From CAWEHU01 sp963808965 (GTDB taxonomy: Bacteria > Pseudomonadota > Alphaproteobacteria > Acetobacterales > Acetobacteraceae): a stretch of 64,000 nucleotides of DNA. Location: contig CAWEHU010000030.1 of the NCBI GenBank assembly GCA_963808965.1, forward strand, positions 1 to 64,000. The letters run 5' to 3'. Positions 46,313 through 56,060 of the stretch are shown piece by piece; positions within the stretch are counted from its first letter, which is position 1, and each line of letters starts with the position of its first letter. The notes below the pieces were generated by a model. That model saw only the letters and a program-made list of their open reading frames with translations. It was not told where the DNA came from and did not search any database. The translations under genes and the position numbers were made by a program.

Positions 46313-47085
46313 CCCAATTCGTCGCGGAGTTGACGCTGATCGGCGGCCCAACCCTCCTGATCGAGATCGGCGGGTTCCGCCTGCTCACGGACCCGACCTT
46401 CGACGGGCCGGGGACGTATCAGTTGCCGCATGTCACGCTGGAGAAGCTGGCTGGGCCGGCCTTGCCAGCGGAGGCGCTCGGCCGGATCGACGCCGTCTTG
46501 CTCAGCCATGACCAGCATTCCGACAATCTCGACCATGCGGGCCGGGCGTTGCTCGGGAAGGTGCCGGCGGTTTTCACGACCCGCATCGGGGCTGAACGGC
46601 TCGGCGGCGCGGCGCGCGGGCTTGCGCCGTGGGAGAGCGTTGGGATCACCGGGGCGAACGGCCGCCAGCTGCACCTGACCGCCACGCCGGCCCGTCATGG
46701 CCCCGCCGGGATCGAGCCGCTTGCGGGCGACGTCATCGGCTTTCTGATCGGACTCGATGAACCGGGAGACGCGATCTACGTCACCGGCGATACCGTCTGG
46801 TACGAGGGCGTCGCGGAAGTCGCGCGTCGCTACCGGCCGCGCCTCGTGATCCTGTTCGCAGGAGCCGCCAAGACGCGCGGCCCGTTCCACCTGACCATGG
46901 ACAACAACGACGCGATCGAGACCGCGCACGCATTCCCGGAGGCGCAGATCGTTGCGGTTCACAACGACAGCTGGGCGCACTTCACCGAAAGCCGCGAGGA
47001 CCTGGAGCGCGCCTTCGCGGCACTCGGCTTAGCGGACCGGCTCCGGCCCTTGGAGCCCGGCACAGCGGTCAGGCTGGAACTCTGA
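46309..47085 (+). CDS. MBL-fold metallohydrolase (UlaG-like)
   Basis: A 258-residue beta-lactamase-fold hydrolase. Its metal motif is LLSHDQHSDNLDHAG, a variant of HxHxDH in which the third position is N-L-D, as in UlaG/YfhI-type enzymes. Further ligands are in TPARHGP, VTGDTVWYEG and IVAVHNDSWAH. Likely a hydrolase of a phosphodiester, lactone or sugar ester; not predicted from context. Overlaps xthA by four bases. Confidence 0.82.
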   Translation: MTQFVAELTLIGGPTLLIEIGGFRLLTDPTFDGPGTYQLPHVTLEKLAGPALPAEALGRIDAVLLSHDQHSDNLDHAGRALLGKVPAVFTTRIGAERLGGAARGLAPWESVGITGANGRQLHLTATPARHGPAGIEPLAGDVIGFLIGLDEPGDAIYVTGDTVWYEGVAEVARRYRPRLVILFAGAAKTRGPFHLTMDNNDAIETAHAFPEAQIVAVHNDSWAHFTESREDLERAFAALGLADRLRPLEPGTAVRLEL

Positions 47086-47094
47086 TCTACCCGG

Positions 47095-47391
47095 TCAGCC
47101 GCCGCTGATCGCGGTCATCACGATCATCTCCGCTCCAGGCGCGAGGCGAGTATCGAGGGTCGCGCGTTCGCCATCGACGAACACGTTGATGTGCCGCCGG
47201 ATGCGCGGCGTCGAGTCGCAAATACGGTCGCGCATCCCGGGCCAGCGCGAGTCCAGCACGTCGATCGCATCGCCGACCGTGGACGCGGATAGTTCGACAC
47301 GCCCGACAGAGCCTGGGAACAGATTTATCAGCACGGCCGGAAGCGTGACCACGACAGGCGGCGAGATAAACGGAGCGTTCTCGTTCGGCAT
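47095..47391 (-). CDS. MoaD/ThiS-like ubiquitin-fold protein with C-terminal GG
   Basis: A 98-residue beta-grasp protein that ends in ISGG, the di-glycine tail needed for thiocarboxylation or conjugation in MoaD, ThiS and CysO. The LPAVLINLFPGSVGRVEL, TVGDAIDVLDSRWPGMRDRI and HINVFVDGERATLDTRLAPG segments follow the ThiS/MoaD pattern. There is no moaE, thiG or E1-like gene nearby. Instead it lies 20 bases downstream of a BNR-repeat gene on the same strand, a likely two-gene operon. Function unknown. Confidence 0.85.
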   Translation of the reverse strand: MPNENAPFISPPVVVTLPAVLINLFPGSVGRVELSASTVGDAIDVLDSRWPGMRDRICDSTPRIRRHINVFVDGERATLDTRLAPGAEMIVMTAISGG

Positions 47392-47411
47392 GATAGAGCC
47401 GGGTGGGCCGC

Positions 47412-48494
47412 CTACGTCTCCGCCACCAGGGTCTCCACGGAGAGGATCGCGGGCAGGTGTTGCGCGATGCAACTCCAGCTTTCGCCCTCGTCGGGACTGG
47501 CGAACAGCGTGCCGGTATTGGTGCCGAAATAAACTCCGGCCGGTTCGAGCCGGTCGGTCGCCATCGCTTGGCGCAACACGCCGAAATAGGTGTTTTCCTG
47601 GGGCAGGCCCTGACGCAGCGCCTCCCAGCTCTCGCCGCGATCGCGGGTTCGCCAGACGGCCGCCTTGCCATCGGGCACGTATCTGCCCGCCGTGTCACCG
47701 TTGAGCGGCAGCAAGAAGAGCGTCGCCGGATCGGTCGGATGCACCGCCGCGGGAAAGCCGAAGGTCGAAGGCAGGCCCGCCTCGATGCTCTCCCACTGCC
47801 GGCCCCCGTCCTCGCTGCGATACATGCCGCAGTGATTCTGCTGGTAGAGGCGATCGGGCATCCCGGGCGCCATCACGATGCAATGCACGCACTGGCCGTA
47901 TTCCGGGTATTTCTGCCCTTCCGGCATGAAGTCGGCCCGGGTTCCCCGGTTACGGGCTTCCCACGTCTCGCCGCCATCAGCCGTATGGAATACGCCCGCG
48001 GCCGAAATGCCGACCCATAGCTGGTTCGCGTCGTTCGGGTGCGGCAGCAGGGAATGCAGGATGAGCCCGCCGCCGCCGGGTTGCCAATGCGGCCGCGAGG
48101 GGTGCTTTCGAAGTCCGGCGACATGCTGCCATGACTGGCCGCCATCATCGCTCCGGAACAACCCGGCCGGCTCGACGCCCGCGTAAAGACTGCCGACAGC
48201 CGGGGCCAGGCTCCAGACCGACTTGATCGGGTCCTCTCCCGCCTGGTACGCCAAGCCGTCGCTCGAATGGGTCCAGGTCGCGCCTAGATCGGTCGACTTC
48301 CAGACGGCGGGGCCGAACCATTCATTGCCGCCGCCCCCGTAGATCGTGCCGGTCGCCGGATCCGCGATGACATGGTTCATCGGCCATGTTTCGCAAAACG
48401 GCCCGCGAAGCTCCCACGAGCCTCGGTCGGCGCCGCTTTCGAGGATGAACGCACCCTTCTTTGTTCCGATCAGGACAAGAACCTTCTTCGCCAT
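47412..48494 (-). CDS. BNR/sialidase-like beta-propeller protein
   Basis: A 360-residue protein with repeated Asp-box (S/T-x-D-x-G-x-x-W) motifs: KSTDLGATW, RSDDGGQSW, HTADGGETW, RSEDGGRQW, RTRDRGESW and SPDEGESW. This indicates a six-bladed propeller. No signal peptide (starts MAKKVLVLIGTKKGAF), so it is cytoplasmic, unlike true sialidases, whose catalytic Arg triad is not evident. It is paired with the MoaD/ThiS-like gene just downstream, which suggests it acts with a ubiquitin-like sulfur carrier rather than on glycans. Confidence 0.82.
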   Translation of the reverse strand: MAKKVLVLIGTKKGAFILESGADRGSWELRGPFCETWPMNHVIADPATGTIYGGGGNEWFGPAVWKSTDLGATWTHSSDGLAYQAGEDPIKSVWSLAPAVGSLYAGVEPAGLFRSDDGGQSWQHVAGLRKHPSRPHWQPGGGGLILHSLLPHPNDANQLWVGISAAGVFHTADGGETWEARNRGTRADFMPEGQKYPEYGQCVHCIVMAPGMPDRLYQQNHCGMYRSEDGGRQWESIEAGLPSTFGFPAAVHPTDPATLFLLPLNGDTAGRYVPDGKAAVWRTRDRGESWEALRQGLPQENTYFGVLRQAMATDRLEPAGVYFGTNTGTLFASPDEGESWSCIAQHLPAILSVETLVAET

Positions 48495-48566
48495 TACGCC
48501 TCCGCGGGCAGTGTCAGTGCGTTGTCATTTAACCGCTTGATGCTCCACTCACGCGGAGGCCGCTGC

Positions 48567-49316
48567 TCATCCCCTTCCGACGAACGGCATTTTCGTCGCC
48601 ATGACGGTGACGAACAGCGCGTTCGCGTCCGGCTTCAGCGTCGCCATGTAGACGATCGTGCGCCCGACATTCTCGGAATCCATGGTCGGCTCGATCTCCA
48701 TTGAGCCGTTCGCCTGCGGGACGCCGCGGGCCATTCGCGCCGTCATCGGCGTCGCGGCGTTGCCGATGTCGATCTGGCCGCAGGCGATGTCGAACTTGCG
48801 CCCGTCCAGTGCGATCGACTTGGTGAGGCCCGTGACGGCGTGCTTGGTCGCGGTGTAGGCGGCCGATCCGGGGCGCGGCGCGTGCGCAGAAATCGAGCCG
48901 TTATTGATGATCCGTCCGCCCTGCGGACTCTGGTCCCGCATGAGGCGGAACGCCGCGTTGGCGCAGAGGAACATGCCGTTGAGGTTGACGGCGACGACCG
49001 AACTCCACTGCTCCCAGGTGAAATCGCCGAAATTGGTCGAAGGCACGTTGGTTCCGGCGTTGTTGAAGAGAAGGTCCACGCGGCCGAACTGCTGCTTCAC
49101 CTCGCGGAACAAATTCTCGACCGAGGCTGGGTCGCTGACATCGGCAGGCACCACGAGCGGCTTGCCGCCGCCTCGCGCCATGCCAGCCGTTTCCTCAAGC
49201 GGCTCCTTGCGCCTCCCTGCGAGGGCGACACTGAATCCCTCGCCGAGCAGCGCGAGCGCTGCCGCCCGGCCTACTCCGGTCCCTGCGCCGGTGACGACGG
49301 CGATGCGGTCCGCCAT
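48567..49316 (-). CDS. Short-chain dehydrogenase/reductase
   Basis: A 249-residue classical SDR: TGAGTGVGRAAAL cofactor motif, LLFNNAGTNVP, catalytic Ser in NNGSISAH, and YTATK as YxxxK. The C-terminal half has IDIGNAATPMTARM. Start ATG 49316 follows GGAGGAAAA, which is better than the ATG at 49346. The GxxxGxG motif is followed by LAGRRKE, so NADP(H) preference is likely. Substrate unknown. Confidence 0.87.
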   Translation of the reverse strand: MADRIAVVTGAGTGVGRAAALALLGEGFSVALAGRRKEPLEETAGMARGGGKPLVVPADVSDPASVENLFREVKQQFGRVDLLFNNAGTNVPSTNFGDFTWEQWSSVVAVNLNGMFLCANAAFRLMRDQSPQGGRIINNGSISAHAPRPGSAAYTATKHAVTGLTKSIALDGRKFDIACGQIDIGNAATPMTARMARGVPQANGSMEIEPTMDSENVGRTIVYMATLKPDANALFVTVMATKMPFVGRG

Positions 49317-49397
49317 GTGCTTTTCCTCCCGATGTGCGGGCACCATTCTGGCCCGAGGCGGCCGGGTGGTCCACCGCGCAAGCAGGCGATGGTCCGG

Positions 49398-50201
49398 TCA
49401 TTGTGGGCGCGTCAAATGGTTCCGGTCTCCCATCAGCCGGGCGAGCGTTGGCTCGATCGACTCGGCCATCCGTTCCTGCCCTTGAGCCGTCGGATGCAGC
49501 GGGGGTTCGGGGGGCGTGAGAAGCGGGTCGAAGAACAGATCGCGGTCAAGCCTTCCGTCCCGCATGAAGAGCGGGCTCAGGTCAAGATAGGCGACGTCGC
49601 TCGCGGCGCCGTAGCGCTCGGCGAGGGCGGCGTTGATGGTCCGCGTGGTCGCGCTTGCCCAGGCGGAACGCTCGCTTGGCAGCACGCCGAGCAGCAGAAT
49701 CCGCGTCTGCGGCAGCCGCCGCCGCAGTTCGTTGATGATCGCATCGATTCCAGCGACGGTGTCGGACGCGGACCAGTGAACCCGGCCGAGATTGTTCGCG
49801 CCGATCAAGACGATCGCGACCTTCGGGCTGATGCCGTCCACCTCGCCGTTGCGGATGCGCCAAAGCAGGCTCGCGGTGGTATCGCCGACGAAACCCATGT
49901 TGACGGCGTTGCGGTCGCCGTAGAAGCGGGTCCAGATCGGCTGGAAGTCCATCCACGCCGGCGGTCCGTGACGCTCCCAATCCTGCGTGATGGAGTTGCC
50001 GAGGAAGATGAGATCGGTCCGCCCCCGATGAATTCGCTCCAGCACGGCCTCGTGCCGCTGCCGCCACCAGGGCAGGTCCATGCGCGAGATCGGCGTCGCG
50101 GCGAGCACGACGTGCTGAACCGGGCGGGAGGCGGGCGCCGCGCCGGCGAGCAGCAGCACGATCAATGCCGTAAGGAAGGCTTGTTTGCGAAACGTGATCA
50201 C
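49398..50201 (-). CDS. Secreted SGNH/GDSL-type hydrolase
   Basis: A 267-residue protein with a signal peptide (ALIVLLLAGAAPAS). SGNH blocks are LIFLGNSITQDW (Ser nucleophile), VNMGFVGDTTASLLWRI (Gly), VLIGANNLG (Asn) and PPLHPTAQGQERMAE (catalytic Asp/His in the last block, LHPT). Such enzymes are esterases acting on acetylated polysaccharides or lipids. Acts in the periplasm or outside the cell. Confidence 0.85.
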   Translation of the reverse strand: MITFRKQAFLTALIVLLLAGAAPASRPVQHVVLAATPISRMDLPWWRQRHEAVLERIHRGRTDLIFLGNSITQDWERHGPPAWMDFQPIWTRFYGDRNAVNMGFVGDTTASLLWRIRNGEVDGISPKVAIVLIGANNLGRVHWSASDTVAGIDAIINELRRRLPQTRILLLGVLPSERSAWASATTRTINAALAERYGAASDVAYLDLSPLFMRDGRLDRDLFFDPLLTPPEPPLHPTAQGQERMAESIEPTLARLMGDRNHLTRPQ

Positions 50202-50211
50202 TGGCGACCCG

Positions 50212-50661
50212 TCACGGAAACCAGTCTCCGATCACCTGCTCTTCACCGTACGAGATGGCATCGAGCGCCGTTAGCGGTTGCTCGCCGTGATCTTCCAATG
50301 CGGAGCGGACCATCTGCCGGCTCCGGCCCAGGTTCTTCGCGAGAAGCGGAGCGACCTCGCGGCGCAAGCTGGGACTGCTCTCCAGCAAATCCTCGATCGC
50401 CGCCCGGGCGCGTCGGACGCTATCCCTCCATCCGCGCCTGGGATCCGTAGCGAAGGACGTTTGCAGTTTGAGCAGATGCTCGATGATGATCCTTAAATTG
50501 CTGGACAGGGCCGCGCGCTGGGAAGCTCCCACGCTCTCGATCTCCTCGGCCACGTTTTCCCAGTCGATCGGCAGGTTCGTGCCCGAACCGCTTGCCGCTC
50601 GCAACGCCTGCGCCTGCTCCCGGCTCCAGAGGACGATGTCTTCGTCGTACAGGTTTGGCAT
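50212..50661 (-). CDS. DUF29 family protein
   Basis: A 149-residue helical protein: LYDEDIVLWSREQAQALR, DWENVAEEIESVG, LRIIIEHLLKLQ and WRDSVRRARAAIEDLLESSPSLR are the standard DUF29 segments. DUF29 proteins are frequent in cyanobacteria and alphaproteobacteria, sometimes many copies per genome, with unknown function. Start ATG 50661. The uppP gene lies upstream on the same strand. Confidence 0.85.
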   Translation of the reverse strand: MPNLYDEDIVLWSREQAQALRAASGSGTNLPIDWENVAEEIESVGASQRAALSSNLRIIIEHLLKLQTSFATDPRRGWRDSVRRARAAIEDLLESSPSLRREVAPLLAKNLGRSRQMVRSALEDHGEQPLTALDAISYGEEQVIGDWFP

Positions 50662-50692
50662 GTCGGTTCGCGTCCTGGCCTTCGACCTTCGG

Positions 50693-51529
50693 TCATGCCG
50701 CCATGTAAAGCAGCCCAAGACTCCCCAGCCCCACCACGAGGCAGTAATAGGCGAACGGGTTCAGCGCCAAGGCGTCGTGCTGGCGGAAGTAGCGCATCAG
50801 GAAAGCGGTGCTGAGAAAGGCGGTGACGCCCGCGATGACGGCGGCAATCGCCGAAAGGCTGAACACCCCTGGCGGAATATCCGCGTGTAGCAGCTTCGGT
50901 ACTTCCAGCACCGTTGCGCCGAGAATGATGGGTGTCGCGATCAGGAACGAGAAATGCGCCGAACCCTCGTGATCCACCCCGCGTGTGAGGCCGCCCACGA
51001 TCGTCGCTCCGGAGCGTGAGATGCCCGGGATCAGCGCCGCGCACTGCCAAACGCCGATGATGAGTGCGTCGATTAGGGTGAGGCTCGAGAGCGGGCGGTG
51101 GCCCCTTGCTCGCAATCGTTCGCCGACCAGCAGCAGGATGCCGTTCACCACCAAGAACCCGGCCGCGACGACCGGCGAGCCGAAAAGGGAGCGGAAGAAT
51201 TTCTCGAGCAGAAAGCCGAGGATCATCGCCGGGATCGTGGCGACGACGATCAGCAGGAGCACCCGGCGGCTTTCGGCGCCCTGATGCTTCGAGTTGAGGC
51301 CGAGCACGCCGGTCGCGAGGTTCCACCAGTCCCGCCAGAAATACAGCAGCAGCGCCGCAGCGGTCCCGAGATGCAGCATCACCAGAAAGGGCAGAAAGGA
51401 GGACGCGTGCTGGTCGACGTCCCAGTGCAGGAGCGCGGGGAGAACGACGGCGTGACCCAGGCTGCTGACGGGAAACAGTTCGGTCGCGCCTTGCAGGACG
51501 GCGATGGCAATGGCCTGAAGCGCATTCAT
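50693..51529 (-). CDS. uppP: Undecaprenyl-diphosphatase (UppP/BacA)
   Basis: A 278-residue integral membrane phosphatase recycling undecaprenyl pyrophosphate for peptidoglycan and other envelope polymers; also linked to bacitracin resistance. The first motif is LQGATELFPVSSLGHAVVLP, where the Glu and Ser/His are catalytic, and the second is LIPGISRSGATIVGGL. Seven to eight membrane segments. Intact. Confidence 0.94.
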   Translation of the reverse strand: MNALQAIAIAVLQGATELFPVSSLGHAVVLPALLHWDVDQHASSFLPFLVMLHLGTAAALLLYFWRDWWNLATGVLGLNSKHQGAESRRVLLLIVVATIPAMILGFLLEKFFRSLFGSPVVAAGFLVVNGILLLVGERLRARGHRPLSSLTLIDALIIGVWQCAALIPGISRSGATIVGGLTRGVDHEGSAHFSFLIATPIILGATVLEVPKLLHADIPPGVFSLSAIAAVIAGVTAFLSTAFLMRYFRQHDALALNPFAYYCLVVGLGSLGLLYMAA

Positions 51530-51686
51530 GCCGGCCTGCCCTCCGGCTGGCTGGATGCCGGAGTCCGGTCGGTAGTCATGGAGTCGGTTCCTTCACGAGA
51601 CGCGATGGGGGCCGTTCCTGACGGAAACCGGGCCGGTTGGCAACAGTGGTCGCACGTGTCATCGATCTACGAGAAAGCGGGAGGTC

Positions 51687-54204
51687 ATGAACGAAGGCGA
51701 TGGCGGCGCGATGAGGTTGTCGGTCCTGATCCCGGCTCTTTTGCTGCTGTCGAGCGCTCCCGCCAGCGCCGGCTCGCTCGTTCTCGCGAATCCCGCCCCG
51801 GAACGGCTGGGAACGGTTGCCGGCGTTTATCGCATGGACGAGCGTGCAGGCTCGTCGAGCTTCTTGGAACTCGAATGGACGGACGAAGCGGGCCGAATCG
51901 TCCAGCACCTCCGGGTGAAGGTCGAAGCGAACAGCGTCGAGGTGCCCTTCGCGCTCGACATGCGGCGGGCCGTCGCGACCCGGAACCATCTTTCCGCGCG
52001 GCTGGGCGATGATGCTTCTGCGGCCACACTGGACTTCATCGCACGGCCCCCGGCGGATGCCTGGTCCGACTACCAGATCATCATGTGGCCGAAGCGGTCC
52101 CCCGAGCAGCTCCGGGCGCTGAAGGCGATGGGGATCACGGCCGGGCTGGTGCAAGCCAACCGCACCGGCGCGCCGCGCTTGGATCCGAACCAGATGGATC
52201 CGTTGCTTCGGCAGGATCTCCGCTTCTATGTCGAAAACATCGCGACGGACTTCTTCTCCGCGTACCATCGCTGGTTTCCGGACCGGCCGGTCAACGCCCT
52301 GTTTTTGGAGACGCAGCGACGGCTGAAGAACCATCCCAATGATCCGAGCGCGTTCGTGCGCGACCCCGGCCTCTCCGACCCCGGCTGGCTCGCCCGCATC
52401 GCTACGCGCCTCGATGGCGTCGTGCAGCTCTACAAACCGTATCGTCCGCTCTATTACGACCTCGGCGATGAGACCGGGATCGCGGATCTTTCGGCCTTTT
52501 GGGATTTCGACCTGTCGGACAGCTCGCTCGCAGGAATGCGCGACTGGCTGCGGCAGCAATACGGAAGCCTCGCCGCCCTGAATGCCGAATGGGGGACGGC
52601 CTTCGCGCGCTGGGAGGACGTGACTCCGACGACGACCACCGCTGCGATGCGGCGGACGGATGGCAATTTCGCGTCCTGGGCGGATTTCAAGGCGTGGATG
52701 GATGTCGCCTTCGCGCGGGCGCTGCGGTCGGGCACGGACGCGGTGCATAAGGCCGATCCGCAGGCCCTCGCGGCGATCGAGGGGGCGCAGATGCCGGGCT
52801 GGGGCGGCTACGATTACACGCAGCTCGCGACCGCCGTCGACCTGATGGAAATCTACGATTCCGGCGAGAACGTCGAGATCGCGCGCTCGCTTAACCCTTC
52901 GCTGCGGATGCTGACAACGTCGTTCGAGGATCCGCTGGAATTGCACGATCTCTGGCGCGCCCTATTGCGCGGAACGCGGGGACTGATCCTGTGGGATCAG
53001 GACGGTGGCTTCGTCGGGCCGGACGGCGCGCCGGGTCCGCGGGGACGTGCCCTCGGTCCCAGCTTCGCCCTATTACGCGGCGGTCTTGGCGCGCTGCTGC
53101 TCAACAGCGAGAGGCAGTTCGCTCCGATCGGCATCCTCTATTCGCCGGCGAGCTTCCGCACGCAATGGATGCTGGACCATGCGCCGGAAGGCGAGGCTTG
53201 GTCCCGGCGACATGCGGAAGCGGAGAATGAGGACAATTCAATTCGCCGCTCGACAGCATTCTTCACCCGCCTGGATGAGCATCTCGGCCTGCAACACCGG
53301 TTCCTGTCCCCGGCGATGATTGCCGAGGGCGCTCTGCAAGCGGGCTCCTTCCGCGTGCTGATGCTGCCGCACGTGATCGCGCTCTCACCGGCCGAGGCCG
53401 ACGGGATTCGCGCTTTCGTGCGAGAGGGCGGAGTGGTGATCGCCGATGGCGAGCCGGGCGTCTTCGATGAGCATAGCCGCCGGCTCGCCCGTCCCGCGCT
53501 CGCCGACCTGTTCCCGACCGATAGGGCGACCGGCACGAGCAGCGGGGGAAACGGTGGCGCTCGAAGAAGGCGCGCGGAACCGCTCCCAGCGGGTGCAGAG
53601 CGCGCTGCGATCGGCCGGGATCGAGCCAACGTTGCAGATCAGCGGGCCGGCGGTCGAGGCGTATCTGTTCCGCAACGGCCCGGCGACCATCGTGGCGCTC
53701 CAGCGCGATCCGCCGAAAGATCCGGCCCGTCCAGGTGCCGACCAAATGATTTCGCTGGACTTCCCGCACCCCGTTTTCGCCTACGACCTGCGTGCCCGAC
53801 GGCGCTTCGGGCCGGCACAGCGGTTCACGCTTCCCATTAGCCCCCTGGAGCCCCTGCTCTTGGCCGTCGCCGAGCAGGAGATCGCGCCGCCGAGCATCGA
53901 GGCCCCGCCCTCGGCGCGGCTCGGGGAAACGGTGGAACTGCGGATGCGGGCCGCCTCCCTCGACGGGGCCGGGGAACCAGTTCTGCACTTGGATGTCATC
54001 GACCCGACCGGCCAGACCGTGCCGCACTATTCGGGCAACCTGGTGCTCCCCGGCGGGCGCGTGGCTTGGACGCTGCCCATCGCCCTCAACGACCGCGTGG
54101 GACATTGGACGATCCGGGCGACCGATCCGCGCAGCGGAGCGGTGACGGCGACGGACCTCGAGGTGACCGGCGCGCTCAGTCCGCCAGCGGATACGCAGCC
54201 ATGA
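51687..54204 (+). CDS. Secreted GH42-like glycosidase-type protein (frameshift in a G5 run near 53546)
   Basis: A ~838-residue protein. A signal peptide (LSVLIPALLLLSSAPASA) begins at the ATG at 51711; ATG 51687 has GGGAGG closely upstream. The middle looks like a clan-A TIM barrel with a GH42 flavour: YYDLGDETGIADLSAFWDFD (possible acid/base Glu), LRQQYGSLAALNAEWGT, and ALAAIEGAQMPGWGGYDY. A trimerisation-like A4 region contains FRVLMLPHVIALSPAEADGIRAF. A +1 shift in AGCGGGGGAAA leads to GETVALEEGARNRSQRVQ and a beta-rich C-terminus. Beta-galactosidase activity is not assured. Its 3' end overlaps the convergent ATP-grasp gene by 29 bases. Confidence 0.7.
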
Positions 54205-55292
54205 GCTGCTTCTGCAACCGCCACAGGCGATAGATCGTGCGGAGGCCGGTCGGGCGATGTCCGCGCGCTCGGTTCGCCGCGCCGATGCGGAACGCCATTC
54301 CGTAGTGGAAGAATTGGACACGCCAGGCCTCGGGCAGCGTCGTCGCCGGATCCCAGATATGCGTCGCCTCCGACCCGGCCCCGTTGATCTCGATGATGCG
54401 AAAGCCCTCGCCTCGCCTGAGCGCATTCAGTGACGCGAACCGCACGTCGATGCGGCCGAAATAGAAGTCGGGCAGATCCTGCGCGATGCGGTCGATGCAG
54501 GCCGTCAGCGCCGGCGTCACCTCGCCGGTTCCGTTCCGGAAAACCGAGCCCTGACAGTGGTTGCCGACGAAAACGAGGCGCACACGGGCGCCCTTCGGCG
54601 GCACCTCATGGAGCCGATGTGCCAGCCTCGGCAGGAACAGATGCGGCACCCGTCCGGCGCGCGGGTCGGCTAGGATCAGTTGCTCCAAGCTGGAGTGCCC
54701 GTCGCCAAGCACGAAAGGCGGGTATTTGAGCGTGACCGAGGTGATGCGGCCCTGCCTTTCACCGGGCTCGCGCATATAGAAAATGCCGGCCTCGCCCTCC
54801 TCCGGCACGAGCGCCTGCAACATTACGCGCCGGCCGCGCGGGAAGGCGCTGAAGTAGCGCAGTAAATCGTGGCGGTCGGCAATCACCCGCACGCCCTTGC
54901 CGTTACAGCCGATGTCGGGCTTGGCGATGCAAGGGTAGGCGATTCCGGCCCGCTCCAGCGCAGCCTCGGCCGCCGCCCTGTCCGCCTCCGGATTCCAGCG
55001 ATGAGTCTCGATGCGCGTGTAAGGGGCGATCAGCGCCGCGGGCGAACGGCCCGGCCTGGTCGAGAATGTCGGTCTTGGATTCCCCGCAAAGCCCGCCCGC
55101 TTCGATGCGCGGGTTGGCGGCGGTCGGCAGCAGCATGTCCCGGTAGCGGAGACCAAGCGCGATCCAGTGAACGACGACGGGCGTGTAGAACAGCCAAGCG
55201 GGCCAGAACTCGAAGAAGGAGACCGGGCTCTGCTGCTCGGCCCGGAACGGGGTCGCTCGCTGGGAGGCGCGGAGGACTGCGTCAAGCTTCAT
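54176..55292 (-). CDS. ATP-grasp domain protein, D-Ala-D-Ala ligase-like (+1 frameshift near 55050)
   Basis: About 371 residues. The start ATG 55292 overlaps the DedA stop. The first frame (MKLDAVLRASQRATPF; FFEFWPAWLFYTPVVVHW) breaks in GCCGGGCCG near 55050. The next frame continues APYTRIETHRWNPEADRA, CIAKPDIGCNGKGVRVI (ATP-grasp Lys), VMLQALVPEEGEAGIFYMR, and FYFGRIDVRF with IIEINGAGSEATHIWDP (metal ligands). Similar proteins sit beside DedA genes in alphaproteobacteria. It probably ligates a carboxylate to an amine, substrate unknown. Confidence 0.78.
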
Positions 55293-55873
55293 CGCGTGGC
55301 GCCCTGAAGCCGAGCCGCGACCCGGCCGATGAGTATCAGGCTGAGCGCAAACCCGGCGGCACCGGCCCAGCGCCAGGCGCCAAGATGGTCGATCAGGAAC
55401 TGGCCGACCCTGAGGCTGAGACCGAACAGCAGCGACGTCCAGGCGAGCGTCGCAACGATGGCCGCTACCGTGAACTGACGGAGGTCGGCCCCGAGAAAGC
55501 CGCAGGCCGTATAGGTGGGCAGGCGCATCCCAGGCAGGAACCGGCTCACCAGTACCACCTTGAACACCCGTCCACGCCCGCGGAGCCACGCCCCCGCGGC
55601 CAGCGACCGCTCCGGGGGAACCAGGCGCGCGATCCAGCCGACGCGAGCCGAGAGCCGGCCCATGCCGTACAGCCAGAGGTCCCCGAGAACGATGCCGGCG
55701 TAAAGCGAGCCGAGCGCGAGCGGGATGGAGATCCCTCCCTCCTCCGCACGCATCGCGGCCAGAACGGTGGCCGCGTCCTCAAGGATGAACGTCCCGGCGA
55801 TGATCGCCAGGGCCTGCAACACGGGCTGTTGGCCGGCCAGGGCGAGAATGGCGAGGACGGAATCGCCGACCAT
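55289..55873 (-). CDS. DedA/VTT-domain membrane protein
   Basis: A 194-residue protein with the VTT/DedA core: AIIAGTFILEDAATVLAA (the conserved acidic re-entrant segment), YAGIVLGDLWLYGMGRL and VVLVSRFLPGMRLPTYTACG (the F-x-P-G-x-R motif). Recent work assigns DedA proteins to lipid scramblase/flippase activity, including undecaprenyl phosphate. It overlaps the ATP-grasp gene (ATGA) and is divergent from the CDF transporter. Confidence 0.87.
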   Translation of the reverse strand: MVGDSVLAILALAGQQPVLQALAIIAGTFILEDAATVLAAMRAEEGGISIPLALGSLYAGIVLGDLWLYGMGRLSARVGWIARLVPPERSLAAGAWLRGRGRVFKVVLVSRFLPGMRLPTYTACGFLGADLRQFTVAAIVATLAWTSLLFGLSLRVGQFLIDHLGAWRWAGAAGFALSLILIGRVAARLQGATR

Positions 55874-56060
55874 GACGTAAGTGCCGACCCTCCGACCACG
55901 CGTTGGCTGCTCCGAAGCAGCTGATTACCCCTTGTAAGCGTTCCGGGAACCACGGGTTGAGCGTCGTACATCATGAAGCCGTGAGGCCGGGTGACAGACC
56001 CGCCTGACACACGCCGGCCGCTCCGGTAGGCTCCGGGATCGGGCGGCCGAAAGGAGCTGG

